A stretch of DNA of 64,000 bases from Syntrophotalea acetylenivorans (GTDB taxonomy: Bacteria > Desulfobacterota > Desulfuromonadia > Desulfuromonadales > Syntrophotaleaceae): positions 124,001 through 188,000 of the forward strand of contig NZ_CP015519.1 in NCBI RefSeq assembly GCF_001887775.1, in the 5' to 3' direction. The translations under genes were made by a program, and so were the position numbers. Positions 53,665 to 63,530 of the stretch are shown here, piece by piece. Positions within the stretch are counted from its first letter, which is position 1. The number at the start of each line of letters is the position of its first letter. The notes under the pieces are model-generated. The model was not told where the DNA came from. It worked only from the letters and a program-made list of their open reading frames with translations, and ran no database searches.

Positions 53665-54348
53665 TTGATCGACAATCCAGAGATAAAAAACATCCTGCGG
53701 CATTACCAGACTTTATTGACTTCGGTGGATCAATGGTTTTCCCGGTGTAAAGAGTCTTTTGAGGGGCAGATTCATTGTGCGGCAGGTTGTGCGGCCTGTT
53801 GCCGCGGCTTGTTTGATATCACGCTGCTCGATGCCTTTTTGTTGCAGTCTGGTTTCAATCGCCTGTCTCCTGAGCGTCAGAAGACCGTCCGGGCCAAGGC
53901 CGAAAAGCGCCTTCGGCAGTTACAGTCCGACTGGTCTGGATTTCAGCATCCTTACCTGTTGAATCATTTACCCGACGAGCTCTGGACCGAAATGCCGGAG
54001 GACGACCGGGTACCTTGTCCGCTACTGGGGGAAGACGGCGCTTGCCTGGTTTATGAACACCGGCCGATGATCTGCCGCACCCACGGCCTGCCCAACATCG
54101 ACGACAGCGGTGAAAGTTTTTCCGATCTCTATTGTACTCTGAACTTTGACGGTATCGATCCCTTGAGTTTGGATAAATTGCGTTGGTCTTTTCGTCGCGT
54201 TTATGCCCAGGAATTCGACCTGCTTGCCCTGTTTAATCAGCAACTCCTCGGTTCACCTTTAAGAGAGGCCGATACCTTCATCCCCTTGGCTCTGCTCATT
54301 GATTTTCCCGCCCTTGCGGCCGATCCTTCCCTGGTTTTATCCCGCTGA
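53665..54348 (+). CDS. YkgJ-type cysteine-cluster protein
   Basis: A cytoplasmic protein of 227 residues with the CxxxCxxCC metal-binding cluster (CAAGCAACCRG) and further Cys in VPCPLLGEDGACLVYEHRP and MICRTHG. This is the YkgJ / zinc- or iron-chelating (UPF0153) pattern; members coordinate Fe or Zn and their role is unclear. TTG 53665 is selected because AAGGAG (53649-53654) lies just ahead; the in-frame TTG 39 bases upstream has no RBS. Confidence 0.78.
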   Translation: MIDNPEIKNILRHYQTLLTSVDQWFSRCKESFEGQIHCAAGCAACCRGLFDITLLDAFLLQSGFNRLSPERQKTVRAKAEKRLRQLQSDWSGFQHPYLLNHLPDELWTEMPEDDRVPCPLLGEDGACLVYEHRPMICRTHGLPNIDDSGESFSDLYCTLNFDGIDPLSLDKLRWSFRRVYAQEFDLLALFNQQLLGSPLREADTFIPLALLIDFPALAADPSLVLSR

Positions 54349-54441
54349 GGTCACTGCCCCCCTCTGCTTTTCCCTGCTAACATAGAGAAAAGGGGTTGCC
54401 TCGCATCGGGACGACCTCCTGACAGAAGGGAAGGGAGTGCT

Positions 54442-55563
54442 GTGAGTTCGTCAGCTCGTTTATTCCGATATCTGGAGGCGAAATTTTGTGCTGGGTTGCT
54501 TGACGATCCGGTGCTGCTGGTGCGGGTCAGACCCTTGGGCCGCAATTTGTTGTTCGATTGCGGGCAGATTCATCATCTGGCGAAACGGGTGTTGAAGCAG
54601 ACTCAGGCCATATTTATCAGCCATGCCCACATGGACCACTTCATGGGAATCGACACCTTTATACGCAATGTGCTGGTTTCGCCAGGGACCTTTGAAATAT
54701 TCGGACCCCCGGGCTTGGCCGTTAAGCTGCAGCATAAACTGGCCGGCTATGACTGGAATCTGGCCGAACGGTTCTGGTGCTCTCTGCGGGTGCGGGAGGT
54801 TCATGCAGAATCGATCGTTAGTTGGTTGTTCCCGGGTCCAAAGGGTTTCCCCTGCCTGTATGAGGGAGAACAGCGGCGCGAAGGACGCATTGTTTATCGT
54901 AACGACTACCTGCAAGTGGAGGCTGTTCTCTGCGATCACAAAATCCCTGTTGTGGCCTACTGTTGCAGAGAACGACCGATTTTTTCTGTCGACCGACAGC
55001 GATTGCAGCATGCCGGCCTGGTGGCGGGACCCTGGTTGGAGGAGCTGAAAAGACGTTTTTACAACGGTTTCATCGATCGCACACCATTAAAAGTTTTGCG
55101 CCGCTTCAGCGATGACATCACCCCGGGGTCTGAGCCCGATGCCGAAAGTCTTTATCGATCCATTTGCCGTTCCGTTTCACCGGCGAGCATTGGCTATGTC
55201 AGTGATATCGGCTTTAGTCCGGAGAACCTGATACGACTCAATCCTCTTCTTAAGGATGTCTTTCTTCTGATTGCCGAATGTGCTTTTTTAAGTGAGGATA
55301 TTGCCAAGGCTCGTCGCTCCTATCACCTCTGTACCCAAGACCTGAATCGGCTGCTCGATGACCTGCGGCCGGGGTACTTTCTGCCCATGCATCTGTCCAA
55401 AACCTATAACGGTCGCTGTCAGGTATTGTATCAAGAGTTGCAAATGCCACCGGAGGTATCGCTCATCCAAATTCCCGAGCACCTGCTACCGAGGCCGTTG
55501 TTGCCTTGCGATTTCCCACGACTGCCGCCTAAGCTGAAAAGCATCCCCGGAACCTTTCATTGA
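54442..55563 (+). CDS. MBL-fold metallohydrolase (RNase Z-like)
   Basis: A 373-residue metallo-beta-lactamase-fold protein: HAHMDH metal motif (ISHAHMDHFMG), a further His in CDHKIP, Asp in VSDIGFS and a C-terminal His in PMHLSKTYNGR. The length and order suggest the RNase Z / arylsulfatase-type group, but the substrate-binding exosite of tRNase Z is not clear, so activity is open. The GTG start follows AAGGGAG. It is 93 bp after the YkgJ-type gene. Confidence 0.8.
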   Translation: MSSSARLFRYLEAKFCAGLLDDPVLLVRVRPLGRNLLFDCGQIHHLAKRVLKQTQAIFISHAHMDHFMGIDTFIRNVLVSPGTFEIFGPPGLAVKLQHKLAGYDWNLAERFWCSLRVREVHAESIVSWLFPGPKGFPCLYEGEQRREGRIVYRNDYLQVEAVLCDHKIPVVAYCCRERPIFSVDRQRLQHAGLVAGPWLEELKRRFYNGFIDRTPLKVLRRFSDDITPGSEPDAESLYRSICRSVSPASIGYVSDIGFSPENLIRLNPLLKDVFLLIAECAFLSEDIAKARRSYHLCTQDLNRLLDDLRPGYFLPMHLSKTYNGRCQVLYQELQMPPEVSLIQIPEHLLPRPLLPCDFPRLPPKLKSIPGTFH

Positions 55564-55576
55564 GGTGGGGCAGAAA

Positions 55577-55609
55577 AAAACCGCCCACCGGCGAGGCCGA
55601 TGGGCGGTT
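55577..55609 (-). terminator. Intrinsic terminator of the chemoreceptor gene
   Basis: AACCGCCCACCGGC and GGCCGATGGGCGGTT pair (imperfectly in the middle). The T-run lies on the - strand side (A-run at 55574-55580 on +), so it serves the chemoreceptor gene. Confidence 0.82.
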
Positions 55610-55637
55610 GGTGCAAATGCTGGGTTGAGCGTTTCTT

Positions 55638-57788
55638 TTAGTCCATGATGACTTCGGGAGCCAGAGCGATACGCAGTGCGCCCCAATGCTTGCCATCAAC
55701 CTTGATGGGCACGGCGAATTCGCTCAGCACCTCTCCGGTATCGCGCAGGTAGCTGTGCAACAGTACCGGTTTGGTGTTCTTGGCACTTTTTAGACCGGCT
55801 TTGTCGTCGAACATCCGCTTGTCACGGCTGTTGACACGATCGGTCTCGGGGTTGCCGGTCACCGCTTGAGCGTAGATACCGTTATGGGTTGGCGCATAAC
55901 CGTTGCTGTCGACACAGAGGACAAAGCTGCAGCTCTTGAGGCTGTTCATCAAATTGTCGGTCAGGCCCTGGACGGCACCGGCAAAGGCATCGTCATAGCA
56001 GGTCTTATATTTGGTGGGGTTACTGCCCGGAATCGGCTGGTAATTCTGATCAAAGACGTTGACCCCCCGTTTGTGCATATCCTGCAGGATGTCCCGTATT
56101 TTCCGGCGCAATTTCATGGCTTCGCCGACCACTTGCTCGCCATAGCCGGTGCCGGTTTTGAAGCGGGCATTGTTTTCCAGCAGTTTTTCAGTTATTTCGT
56201 AGAGGTCCTCTGAGAGTTGTTGGCCTTCGGCCATGAGCTGGGAAACCTCCTGGCTCACATCGTTGATGGTGGTGACTTTGCCGTGGATCTCGTCATTGGC
56301 CGCGGAGAGTTCTTCTACCGAGGCGGTGATGCCCTGCAACTGGTCATCATTGCTCTCGAAATCGCGGATCATGTCCTTAAAGCTGTTGGACGATTTGGCC
56401 ACGGCGGTCTTGGTGATCTGGGATAAATGACTCACCTCTTTCGATTCCTCGATGGAGGTCTCGATATGGGTCAGCATGATGTTGATTTTTGCCGCAATGT
56501 CTTCGCTGGCCACGTTGACTTCTTCGGCCAGCTTTTTCACTTCATCGGCAACGATGGCAAAGCCCTTGCCGGCTTGGCCGGCACGGGCCGCCTCGATGGC
56601 AGCATTAAGAGACAGGAGCGAGGTCTGGGTAGCGATCGATTTGATCAGGGTGACGATTTTCTTGATCTCCTGCGACTCGGAATCCATCTGGTTAATGGTT
56701 TCCGTGTAGCTATCGATCTTTTCGGTCATGGAGTTCATGTGATCGTTGACGTCCATCAGTTCCTGAAAGGACACCCTGGCTGTATCCAGGTTATTGCTGG
56801 TCGAGGCGCAGATGCGCTGAGTGTTGCTGGAAATTTCGCCATGCGCGGCAGTGGCTTCCTTGCTGCTGGCGAAGATATCGTGGGCGATCTCGCTCTGCTC
56901 CTGGGCATGGTGCGCCGAGGTATCGATCTGCTTGCTCATTTGCAGGGAGTTGGAAGCGATCTTGACCCCCATGGAGCGGACGCCGACGAAGATTTCTCGC
57001 AGGTTTCCAATCATGGTATTCATGGCGGCTGCCAGGCGGCCGACTTCGTCGGTGCGGTCCATCTCAAGTTTGACATCAAAGTTACCGTTGCCGAGTTTTT
57101 CCATTTCGGTAACGGCGAGGTTGATAGGCTTGGCGATCAGGCGGTCGATGTACAGGGTCAGCAGGACGCCGCCGATCAGAATAATGGCCAGAGAACCGAA
57201 GGTCAGGTAGAAGATTTTGCTCAGGGATGCATGGATGTCGTCCATGTAGGCGCCGGCACCGATGATCCAGTCCCACTGGGGAAGCTTCTTAACAAAAGAG
57301 ATCTTGGCGACGGCCTGGTCGCTTCCCGGTTTATGCCAGGAATATTCGACAAAACCCTGGCCCTGCTTGCGGCACAACTGGGCCATTTCGGAAAACATGG
57401 CCTTGCCGTTAAGATCTTTTTTCCCCGCCAAGTTCTGGCCGACCAGTTCCGGATCAAGGGGATGCATGATCATGCGTGGCTGGAAGTCGTTGATCCACAA
57501 GTAGTTCTTGCCGTCGAAACGCAGTGCTTTAACGGCGGCCATGGCCTTTTCCTTGCCCTCTTCTTCGCTGATCAACCCTTGTGCCGATTGTTTGGCATAG
57601 TGGTCGAGTACCCCCCAGGCCGTTTCCACCACATGCTTGATTTCACTGCGGCGACCTTGGAGGACGTTGTCCTTGGCAGCCAGGTACATCCAACTGGCTA
57701 TCAAGGTGAAAGCCAAGAGCAGACTTCCACTTAATAGAAAGATTTTTTGGGAAATTTTCAGATTTTTCACTTCGGACTCCTTTGTCAA
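55638..57788 (-). CDS. Methyl-accepting chemotaxis protein with Cache domain and a C-terminal extra domain
   Basis: A 716-residue chemoreceptor. TM1 about 14-37, periplasmic single-Cache domain (about 40-190; [19 protein letters not shown]), TM2 about 192-214, HAMP about 215-268, a signalling coiled coil whose hairpin tip is [20 protein letters not shown] (about 390-410), and then a further 130-residue globular part (about 585-716, [18 protein letters not shown] to LRIAL). That last part follows the signalling domain, resembles a second small-molecule or redox sensor, and is not the usual pentapeptide tail. Ligands are unknown. Confidence 0.88.
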   Translation of the reverse strand: MTKESEVKNLKISQKIFLLSGSLLLAFTLIASWMYLAAKDNVLQGRRSEIKHVVETAWGVLDHYAKQSAQGLISEEEGKEKAMAAVKALRFDGKNYLWINDFQPRMIMHPLDPELVGQNLAGKKDLNGKAMFSEMAQLCRKQGQGFVEYSWHKPGSDQAVAKISFVKKLPQWDWIIGAGAYMDDIHASLSKIFYLTFGSLAIILIGGVLLTLYIDRLIAKPINLAVTEMEKLGNGNFDVKLEMDRTDEVGRLAAAMNTMIGNLREIFVGVRSMGVKIASNSLQMSKQIDTSAHHAQEQSEIAHDIFASSKEATAAHGEISSNTQRICASTSNNLDTARVSFQELMDVNDHMNSMTEKIDSYTETINQMDSESQEIKKIVTLIKSIATQTSLLSLNAAIEAARAGQAGKGFAIVADEVKKLAEEVNVASEDIAAKINIMLTHIETSIEESKEVSHLSQITKTAVAKSSNSFKDMIRDFESNDDQLQGITASVEELSAANDEIHGKVTTINDVSQEVSQLMAEGQQLSEDLYEITEKLLENNARFKTGTGYGEQVVGEAMKLRRKIRDILQDMHKRGVNVFDQNYQPIPGSNPTKYKTCYDDAFAGAVQGLTDNLMNSLKSCSFVLCVDSNGYAPTHNGIYAQAVTGNPETDRVNSRDKRMFDDKAGLKSAKNTKPVLLHSYLRDTGEVLSEFAVPIKVDGKHWGALRIALAPEVIMD

Positions 57789-58136
57789 GAGCTTGTGAGG
57801 CTGTTGCCAGCGATTAAATCTGCAAAACCATAAAGAAGAAAATAGATGCTATGGATTGTTGGTCGCTAAACAGCGTATCAATAGACTAAATTTTTGTGTT
57901 TTTTGCAAGCATTGAACGGCATAATTTTAAAACTTTGTTCGAATTCTTTGAGCAAGGATTATGCCGAACAATAAGAGAGGTGTTTTTCAATTAGAGGGAT
58001 GACGAGGGATACGAGCTAATGTTTTAATATTCTGGTTAGTTTAGAGCTCTTTTGGTTATGAGCAAAAATCATTATTGCGGAGACTCTAAAGGACTGCAGG
58101 CCTTACTTTATGGGTTTAGATGACGAGGTTGTTGTT

Positions 58137-58197
58137 CTGTGGTGTGGCATGCCCCACCACAGTCGGCCACACAAGTGTGGCATGCCACACTTGTGTG
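58137..58197. repeat. Tandem palindromes in a 598-bp spacer
   Basis: Two adjacent palindromes share the core TGTGGCATGCC. The first (58137-58162) pairs CTGTGGTG with CACCACAG; the second (58168-58197) is a perfect 30-bp palindrome with arm CACACAAGTGTGGCA. The rest of the gap between the divergent chemoreceptor and J-domain genes (57789-58386) is AT-rich and shows no other gene or motif I can name. Confidence 0.75.
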
Positions 58198-58386
58198 CAG
58201 TTCTATTTCGAGATAACGGGGTGCGGTAAAGGTCTCGTTACCGAGAGGTCAGAAGTTGCGAAGAGAACAGCGTATTGACAAGGCTTGCAGCAACGGGTAA
58301 AAAAGCATAAATGTCATCTGTCATAGTTCGACTTGACCTTGAATTTTGTTCGATCAGGGGCGGAAATTTCCAGGAGGCCTAAATAG

Positions 58387-59214
58387 TTGTCGGCCATTCT
58401 CTCAGAAACCGAAATTTTTAAAGCATGTCGTACACTTTTCGGTGCGGAAGTCGACCTGTCTCTCGATTTTCTCTCCTACTTGCAGCCAAGCGGCGTCAAG
58501 GTTGCCTATCGGCAAAAGGTTAAGGAAACCCATCCCGATACTTTTGTGGGGGATGCCGCACAAAAACGTCGTCAAACCGGTCTCTTTCAAGAAGTGGCGG
58601 CAGCTTATGAACTGATCGGTCATTTCTTTAAACAGAGGGAGCGGGGGGTGGCGCTGGTTGGTCGTTCTTATTCTTCACCAAGGCCGACTCAACCTCAATC
58701 AACCAAGCCTCCCGGCGGCTTTCGCAGCAGCCGGCCAACCCAGGAACGGCCTCAGGCCCGACGCCCATCCGGCTGGGGGGCCAGCCCCCGGCAGTCTCAT
58801 CTCTATTGTGGCAAGTTGCCTGGACGGACCTTGGAGTTCGGCCTTTTTCTCTATTATCAGCGTTTGATCGATTATCGGCAGTTGGTTGAGGCCTTGGTCT
58901 GGCAGCGCCGTCAGCGCCCCAATCTGGGCGATATTGCTCAACGCTGGGGCTGGCTGACAGAGCAAGAGATTCGTGCCATTCTCAACTCACGCGGGCATTT
59001 GCGTCGTTTTGGAGAAAAGGCGGTTCACCTTCAGTACCTTAGTGAACGTCAGTTGCAGACGCTGCTCTATTATCAGCGTTCGCAGCAACAACGCCTTGGC
59101 GAGTTTTTTATCGAAAAAAAGATCTTGACGGCCGCTGATATCGAGCGCCTGGTTCTCGAGCAACAGGCTCATAACCAAAAGATCGCTGCCGAGCTGTTAC
59201 GCGCAAATCGTTGA
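58387..59214 (+). CDS. J-domain protein with two tandem MshEN-like domains
   Basis: A 275-residue protein. Residues 1-80 form a J-domain with HPD in KETHPDTF, which should stimulate an Hsp70 (DnaK). A Pro/Arg/Ser-rich linker (about 85-145) follows. Residues 150-259 contain four 24-residue MshEN motifs in two pairs, each pair with a 5-residue spacer: 150-173 / 179-202 and 207-230 / 236-259 (for example RLGEFFIEKKILTAADIE, with LG at 2-3, hydrophobic 11-12 and Q at 24). MshEN pairs bind c-di-GMP. The third motif's G10 is Q here. The TTG start follows AGGAGG at spacing about 10. Confidence 0.82.
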   Translation: MSAILSETEIFKACRTLFGAEVDLSLDFLSYLQPSGVKVAYRQKVKETHPDTFVGDAAQKRRQTGLFQEVAAAYELIGHFFKQRERGVALVGRSYSSPRPTQPQSTKPPGGFRSSRPTQERPQARRPSGWGASPRQSHLYCGKLPGRTLEFGLFLYYQRLIDYRQLVEALVWQRRQRPNLGDIAQRWGWLTEQEIRAILNSRGHLRRFGEKAVHLQYLSERQLQTLLYYQRSQQQRLGEFFIEKKILTAADIERLVLEQQAHNQKIAAELLRANR

Positions 59215-59241
59215 TATAATTTGTTGTCAGCAGATTTAACC

Positions 59242-59266
59242 AAGGGCCCTTTAAGGGCCCTTTTTC
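59242..59266 (+). terminator. Intrinsic terminator after the J-domain gene
   Basis: AAGGGCCCT-TTA-AGGGCCCTT followed by a T-run (perfect 9-bp stem). Confidence 0.92.
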
Positions 59267-59393
59267 TGTTTATGGAATATCTGGAACGGAAACTGCAAAA
59301 TGCTCGGTAAATGGTGTTTTTGGGCTCCTTTGTGGGGCAAAACGAACTTTCGGGGATTTTGGACACTATAGATGCAGGAGGAGGCATTTAGGT

Positions 59394-60047
59394 ATGGCGA
59401 CAGAAGAAACGAAACAATTGACTCTGGGAATTATCGGTGGCGGCCATGGCGGACTGGAGATGCTTAAGATCTTTGCCGATAGTGGTCTGGTAAAGGTAGT
59501 CTATATGGTGGACCGCGAGGTCAAGGCTCCGGGTATGGTCGAAGCCAAGGCTTTGGGTGTCCAGCAGGAGACCGATCTTATCGCGGCGGTTAAGAGCCAC
59601 CGTACCGATTTCATTATCGAGGCAACTGGATCTCCTAAAGTTCAGGAACTCATCGAAGAGAACCGTAACCCGGCGACGGAGCTTATTAGCGCCAAAGGGT
59701 CCCTGATGTTTTATAACGTTTTAAACGAGAGCCGTAAAAAAACCAATAAGCACGTCTCCGATCAGATCGGCACTATCAGTGAAGAGATTACCGCAAGTAC
59801 CAAAACAATCAAAGGTGCTTTAGGCGGAATTACTCAGGTTGCTCTAAACCTGGAAATGTTGGCGATCAATGCCGCCATCGAAGCGGCACGGGCCGGTGAA
59901 AAAGGGCGCAGCTTCGCAGTAGTTGCTGAAGCGGTCAAGACGACAGCTGATGAAGCCAAGACGCTGCTGGAAAGTATCGAGGCGGTAAACAACGATAACA
60001 GTCTTATGTCGGAACAGCTCGAAGAATTGCTGGAACAACTGCATTAG
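59394..60047 (+). CDS. Rossmann-fold protein fused to a partial chemoreceptor signalling domain
   Basis: A 217-residue soluble protein. Residues 8-105 resemble an NAD(P)-binding Rossmann fold (GIIGGGHGG at 12-20, VVYMVDRE, FIIEATGSPKV) as in homoserine dehydrogenase-type N-domains. Residues about 115-215 resemble part of an MCP hairpin, with the tip [29 protein letters not shown], but it is much shorter than a full signalling domain. It could couple NAD(P)/redox state to a chemoreceptor array. No methylase or kinase gene is adjacent. GGAGGAGG lies before the ATG. Confidence 0.8.
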   Translation: MATEETKQLTLGIIGGGHGGLEMLKIFADSGLVKVVYMVDREVKAPGMVEAKALGVQQETDLIAAVKSHRTDFIIEATGSPKVQELIEENRNPATELISAKGSLMFYNVLNESRKKTNKHVSDQIGTISEEITASTKTIKGALGGITQVALNLEMLAINAAIEAARAGEKGRSFAVVAEAVKTTADEAKTLLESIEAVNNDNSLMSEQLEELLEQLH

Positions 60048-60619
60048 CAGGGCGATGCAAGAGCTTTTGACCCTTTCCAGGTTTTGTAACTGGAAAGAGC
60101 AATGTTCGTTTCTTCACCAAATCGAAGGCCTGGAAAGGTTCCCTGGGTAAGAATATTTATAAGAAACTCCCCAGATCGTATACCGCACTGCACCCCTGTA
60201 GTGAAGGCAAGGGCGGGTGAATCCGCCCGGGACCCGATCGGTCGCTGGCGTCGGCCTTGCTCTACACCACCGCCGACGATGGGCAGCAATAGATTGAGAA
60301 ACTTGACCTCAACCGAGACCTGCCCATCGTCCTCAGTGGAGGGAGCAAGGACTCGGAGATTTGCGGTTATGAGAGCAGCAGTAACGTTGCCGGCGTGGTG
60401 GCACAAGAGCATTTCGCAGAGTCGGTCCTGCTTTTCAATAAGCCTGGTCCAAGGTAAGCCGCATTGCGGTGGTGTTTGATGATGCGACCGGCTCTGCCGG
60501 AGATTGCCGCCCCTGTCTTTTGCACGATTGTTTAAGAAAGTCTGCTTTCATAGAATACTTGTTGCAACCGATTCTTTCGGCGAAAACCTTCTGCTTGCTT
60601 TTTTGTTCAACTGTCTTCC
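60048..60619. other. Spacer without a supported gene between the hybrid chemoreceptor and nif
   Basis: Two open frames lie over each other on opposite strands here (60102-60479 on +, 60044-60412 on -), both of compositionally unusual sequence with no domain I can name. Such a mirrored pair is more typical of a non-coding or degenerate repeat-type segment than of genes. The segment has no transposase motif that I can see. Confidence 0.5.
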
Positions 60620-60650
60620 GATGCTCCCTTTTTGTGCACAAAAAAGCATC
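60620..60650. promoter_or_regulatory. Palindrome upstream of the nifH promoter (possible activator site)
   Basis: A perfect 16-bp palindrome TTTTTGTGCACAAAAA (60629-60644) is nested in a longer inverted repeat GATGC/GCATC (60620-60624, 60646-60650). It lies about 80-105 bp upstream of the -24 element, where enhancer-bound activators of sigma-54 sit. The binding protein is not known. Confidence 0.5.
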
Positions 60651-60725
60651 TACAGGTAGCCCTTAAAACTTCAATAAAACATAAAAGTACTGTAAAAACA
60701 ACATCTTAAAAAATAATCTAAATTC

Positions 60726-60741
60726 TGGCACGCCCCCTGCA
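60726..60741 (+). promoter_or_regulatory. Sigma-54 promoter of nifH
   Basis: TGGCACG-CCCC-CTGCA: GG at 60727-60728 and GC at 60739-60740, exactly 10 nt apart, with the full TGGCACG -24 element. The start of transcription would be near 60752, giving a leader of about 280 nt before nifH. This is the classic nif promoter class. Confidence 0.92.
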
Positions 60742-60754
60742 TTCAAAAGATGAC

Positions 60755-60834
60755 AAATGCGGGACACGACGGAGTGACCAGGCATTTTCGGCAACGGAGC
60801 CCACCGGGGGAAATATCCCTCCGCTGGGCTTTTT
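60755..60834 (+). terminator. Hairpin plus first terminator in the nifH leader (possible ANTAR site)
   Basis: Immediately after the expected start, AAATGC (60755-60760) pairs with GCATTT (60782-60787) around a stem capped by the hexaloop GACGGA (60768-60773). Next comes an intrinsic terminator: AGCCCA (60798-60803) with TGGGCT (60825-60830), inner GGGGG/CCCTC with hexaloop AAATAT, then TTTT. ANTAR proteins bind two hexaloop hairpins of which the second overlaps a terminator; loop position 4 is G in the first but T in the second, and position 1 is G/A, so the fit to the A1/G4 consensus is partial. Confidence 0.6.
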
Positions 60835-60865
60835 GTATTTAGTTCAACAAAGATAGTTTCGATAA

Positions 60866-61909
<1,044 letters not shown>

Positions 61910-61999
61910 TTTAACCGCTAGGCAGGGGGCAGGGTGATCCAGTGATATATCAGTTCGCTTTGCCCCCTAACTGTATGTACTTTAGCGAGGAGAAAAATA

Positions 62000-63454
62000 A
62001 TGGAAAAAACTAATAAAAAGAACCCCTTAGAGGGGATCACTAAGGAAAAGACGCAGGAATTGGTGGAGAAAACCCTCGACCTTTACACAGAAAAAGCCCG
62101 CGCAAAGCGTGCGCCCCATATGTCCGCCAACGATCCGGAAGATTCCGGCTGCGCGATTCGCTCCAACCGTAAGACCGTGCCCGGGGTCATGAGTGCCCGC
62201 GGCTGCGCCTATGCCGGTGCCAAAGGGGTGGTTTGGGGTCCGATACGCGACATGGTTCACGTCTCCCACGGTCCTATCGGCTGCGGTTACTACAGCTGGG
62301 GTACCCGCCGTAACCTGGTTGACGGCACTATGGGCGTTGACGTCTTTAGCGCCATGCAGTTTACCTCCGATTTCCAGGAGCGGGATATCGTCTATGGCGG
62401 CGACGAGAAGCTTAGGAAGATCTGTGACGAAGCCAAGGAACTGTTCCCCTTGACCAAGGGCATCTCGATTCTTTCTGAGTGTCCGGTCGGCCTCATCGGT
62501 GACGACATCAACGCCGTGGCCAAGAATGCTGCCAAGGATCTGGAGATTCCGGTGGTGCCCTGTAACTGCGAAGGTTTCCGCGGCGTCAGCCAGTCTCTTG
62601 GCCATCACATCTCAAACGACACCATCCGCGACCACATCATCGGCACCCGCGAGTTTGCCGAACCGATCGGTGACTACGACATCGCCCTGATCGGTGACTA
62701 CAATATCGGCGGTGACGCCTGGGCCTCGAAAAAAATCCTTGAGGAAATGGGGCTTAACGTCAAGGCCATTTGGACCGGCGACGGCCAGATCGAGCATATC
62801 GCCGCCACCCATCAGGTAAAACTCAACCTCATCCACTGCTATCGGTCCATGAACTACATGGCCAAGGTTATGGAAGAGAAATACGGTATCCCCTGGATGG
62901 AATTCAACTTCTTCGGCCCGACTCAGATCGCCAAGAGTTTGCGGGAAATCGCGGCTCAGTTCGATGACAAGATCAAGGAGAACGCCGAGAAGGTTATCGC
63001 CAAGTACACCGAGCCAATGCAGAAGGTCATTGATGAGTATCGTCCCCGCCTCGAAGGCAAGACCGTCATGGTCTTCGTCGGCGGCCTGCGACCCCGTCAT
63101 ACCATCGGCGCCTACGAGGATCTCGGCATGAAGGTCATCGCTTCCGGTTACGAATTCGCCCATACCGATGACTACGATCGGACTTATCCGGAAATGGACA
63201 AGGGCACCCTGGTGTTTGACGATGCTTCCGAGATCGAACTGGAGAAGTGGGTTGAGGCCATGCGCCCCGACCTGGTCGCCAGTGGTGTTAAGGAAAAGTA
63301 TGTCTTCCAGAAGGCCGGCGTTCCTTTCCGCCAGATGCACAGCTGGGATTACTCCGGCCCTTACCATGCCTACGACGGTTTCCCCATCTTCGCTCGGGAT
63401 ATCGATATGGCCATCAACAGCCCGACCTGGGGTTTGGTCAAGGCACCCTTTTAA
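62000..63454 (+). CDS. nifD: Nitrogenase molybdenum-iron protein alpha chain
   Basis: Alpha subunit carrying FeMo-co, 484 residues. P-cluster cysteines in [12 protein letters not shown] and [12 protein letters not shown], FeMo-co Cys in [11 protein letters not shown] and FeMo-co His in [17 protein letters not shown]. This Mo-type motif set and the absence of a delta-subunit gene between nifD and nifK mark it as the molybdenum enzyme, not VnfD/AnfD. GAGGAG lies before the ATG. Confidence 0.98.
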   Translation: MEKTNKKNPLEGITKEKTQELVEKTLDLYTEKARAKRAPHMSANDPEDSGCAIRSNRKTVPGVMSARGCAYAGAKGVVWGPIRDMVHVSHGPIGCGYYSWGTRRNLVDGTMGVDVFSAMQFTSDFQERDIVYGGDEKLRKICDEAKELFPLTKGISILSECPVGLIGDDINAVAKNAAKDLEIPVVPCNCEGFRGVSQSLGHHISNDTIRDHIIGTREFAEPIGDYDIALIGDYNIGGDAWASKKILEEMGLNVKAIWTGDGQIEHIAATHQVKLNLIHCYRSMNYMAKVMEEKYGIPWMEFNFFGPTQIAKSLREIAAQFDDKIKENAEKVIAKYTEPMQKVIDEYRPRLEGKTVMVFVGGLRPRHTIGAYEDLGMKVIASGYEFAHTDDYDRTYPEMDKGTLVFDDASEIELEKWVEAMRPDLVASGVKEKYVFQKAGVPFRQMHSWDYSGPYHAYDGFPIFARDIDMAINSPTWGLVKAPF

Positions 63455-63530
63455 AACATAAACAGGAGAGGGAAGGGAGCGGCAATCGGCTCCCCACTAA
63501 CCAGGCCTCACTTGATATAGGAGTTTCGTC

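Noticed and set aside
56427-57734. A 435-residue open frame opposite the chemoreceptor
   Set aside because: It mirrors the chemoreceptor codons on the other strand, has no RBS or known domain, and the - strand gene is certain.
60102-60479. A 125-residue protein before nif
   Set aside because: Low-complexity Arg/Ser/Pro-rich translation, equally open on the opposite strand, no RBS; kept only as an unassigned spacer.
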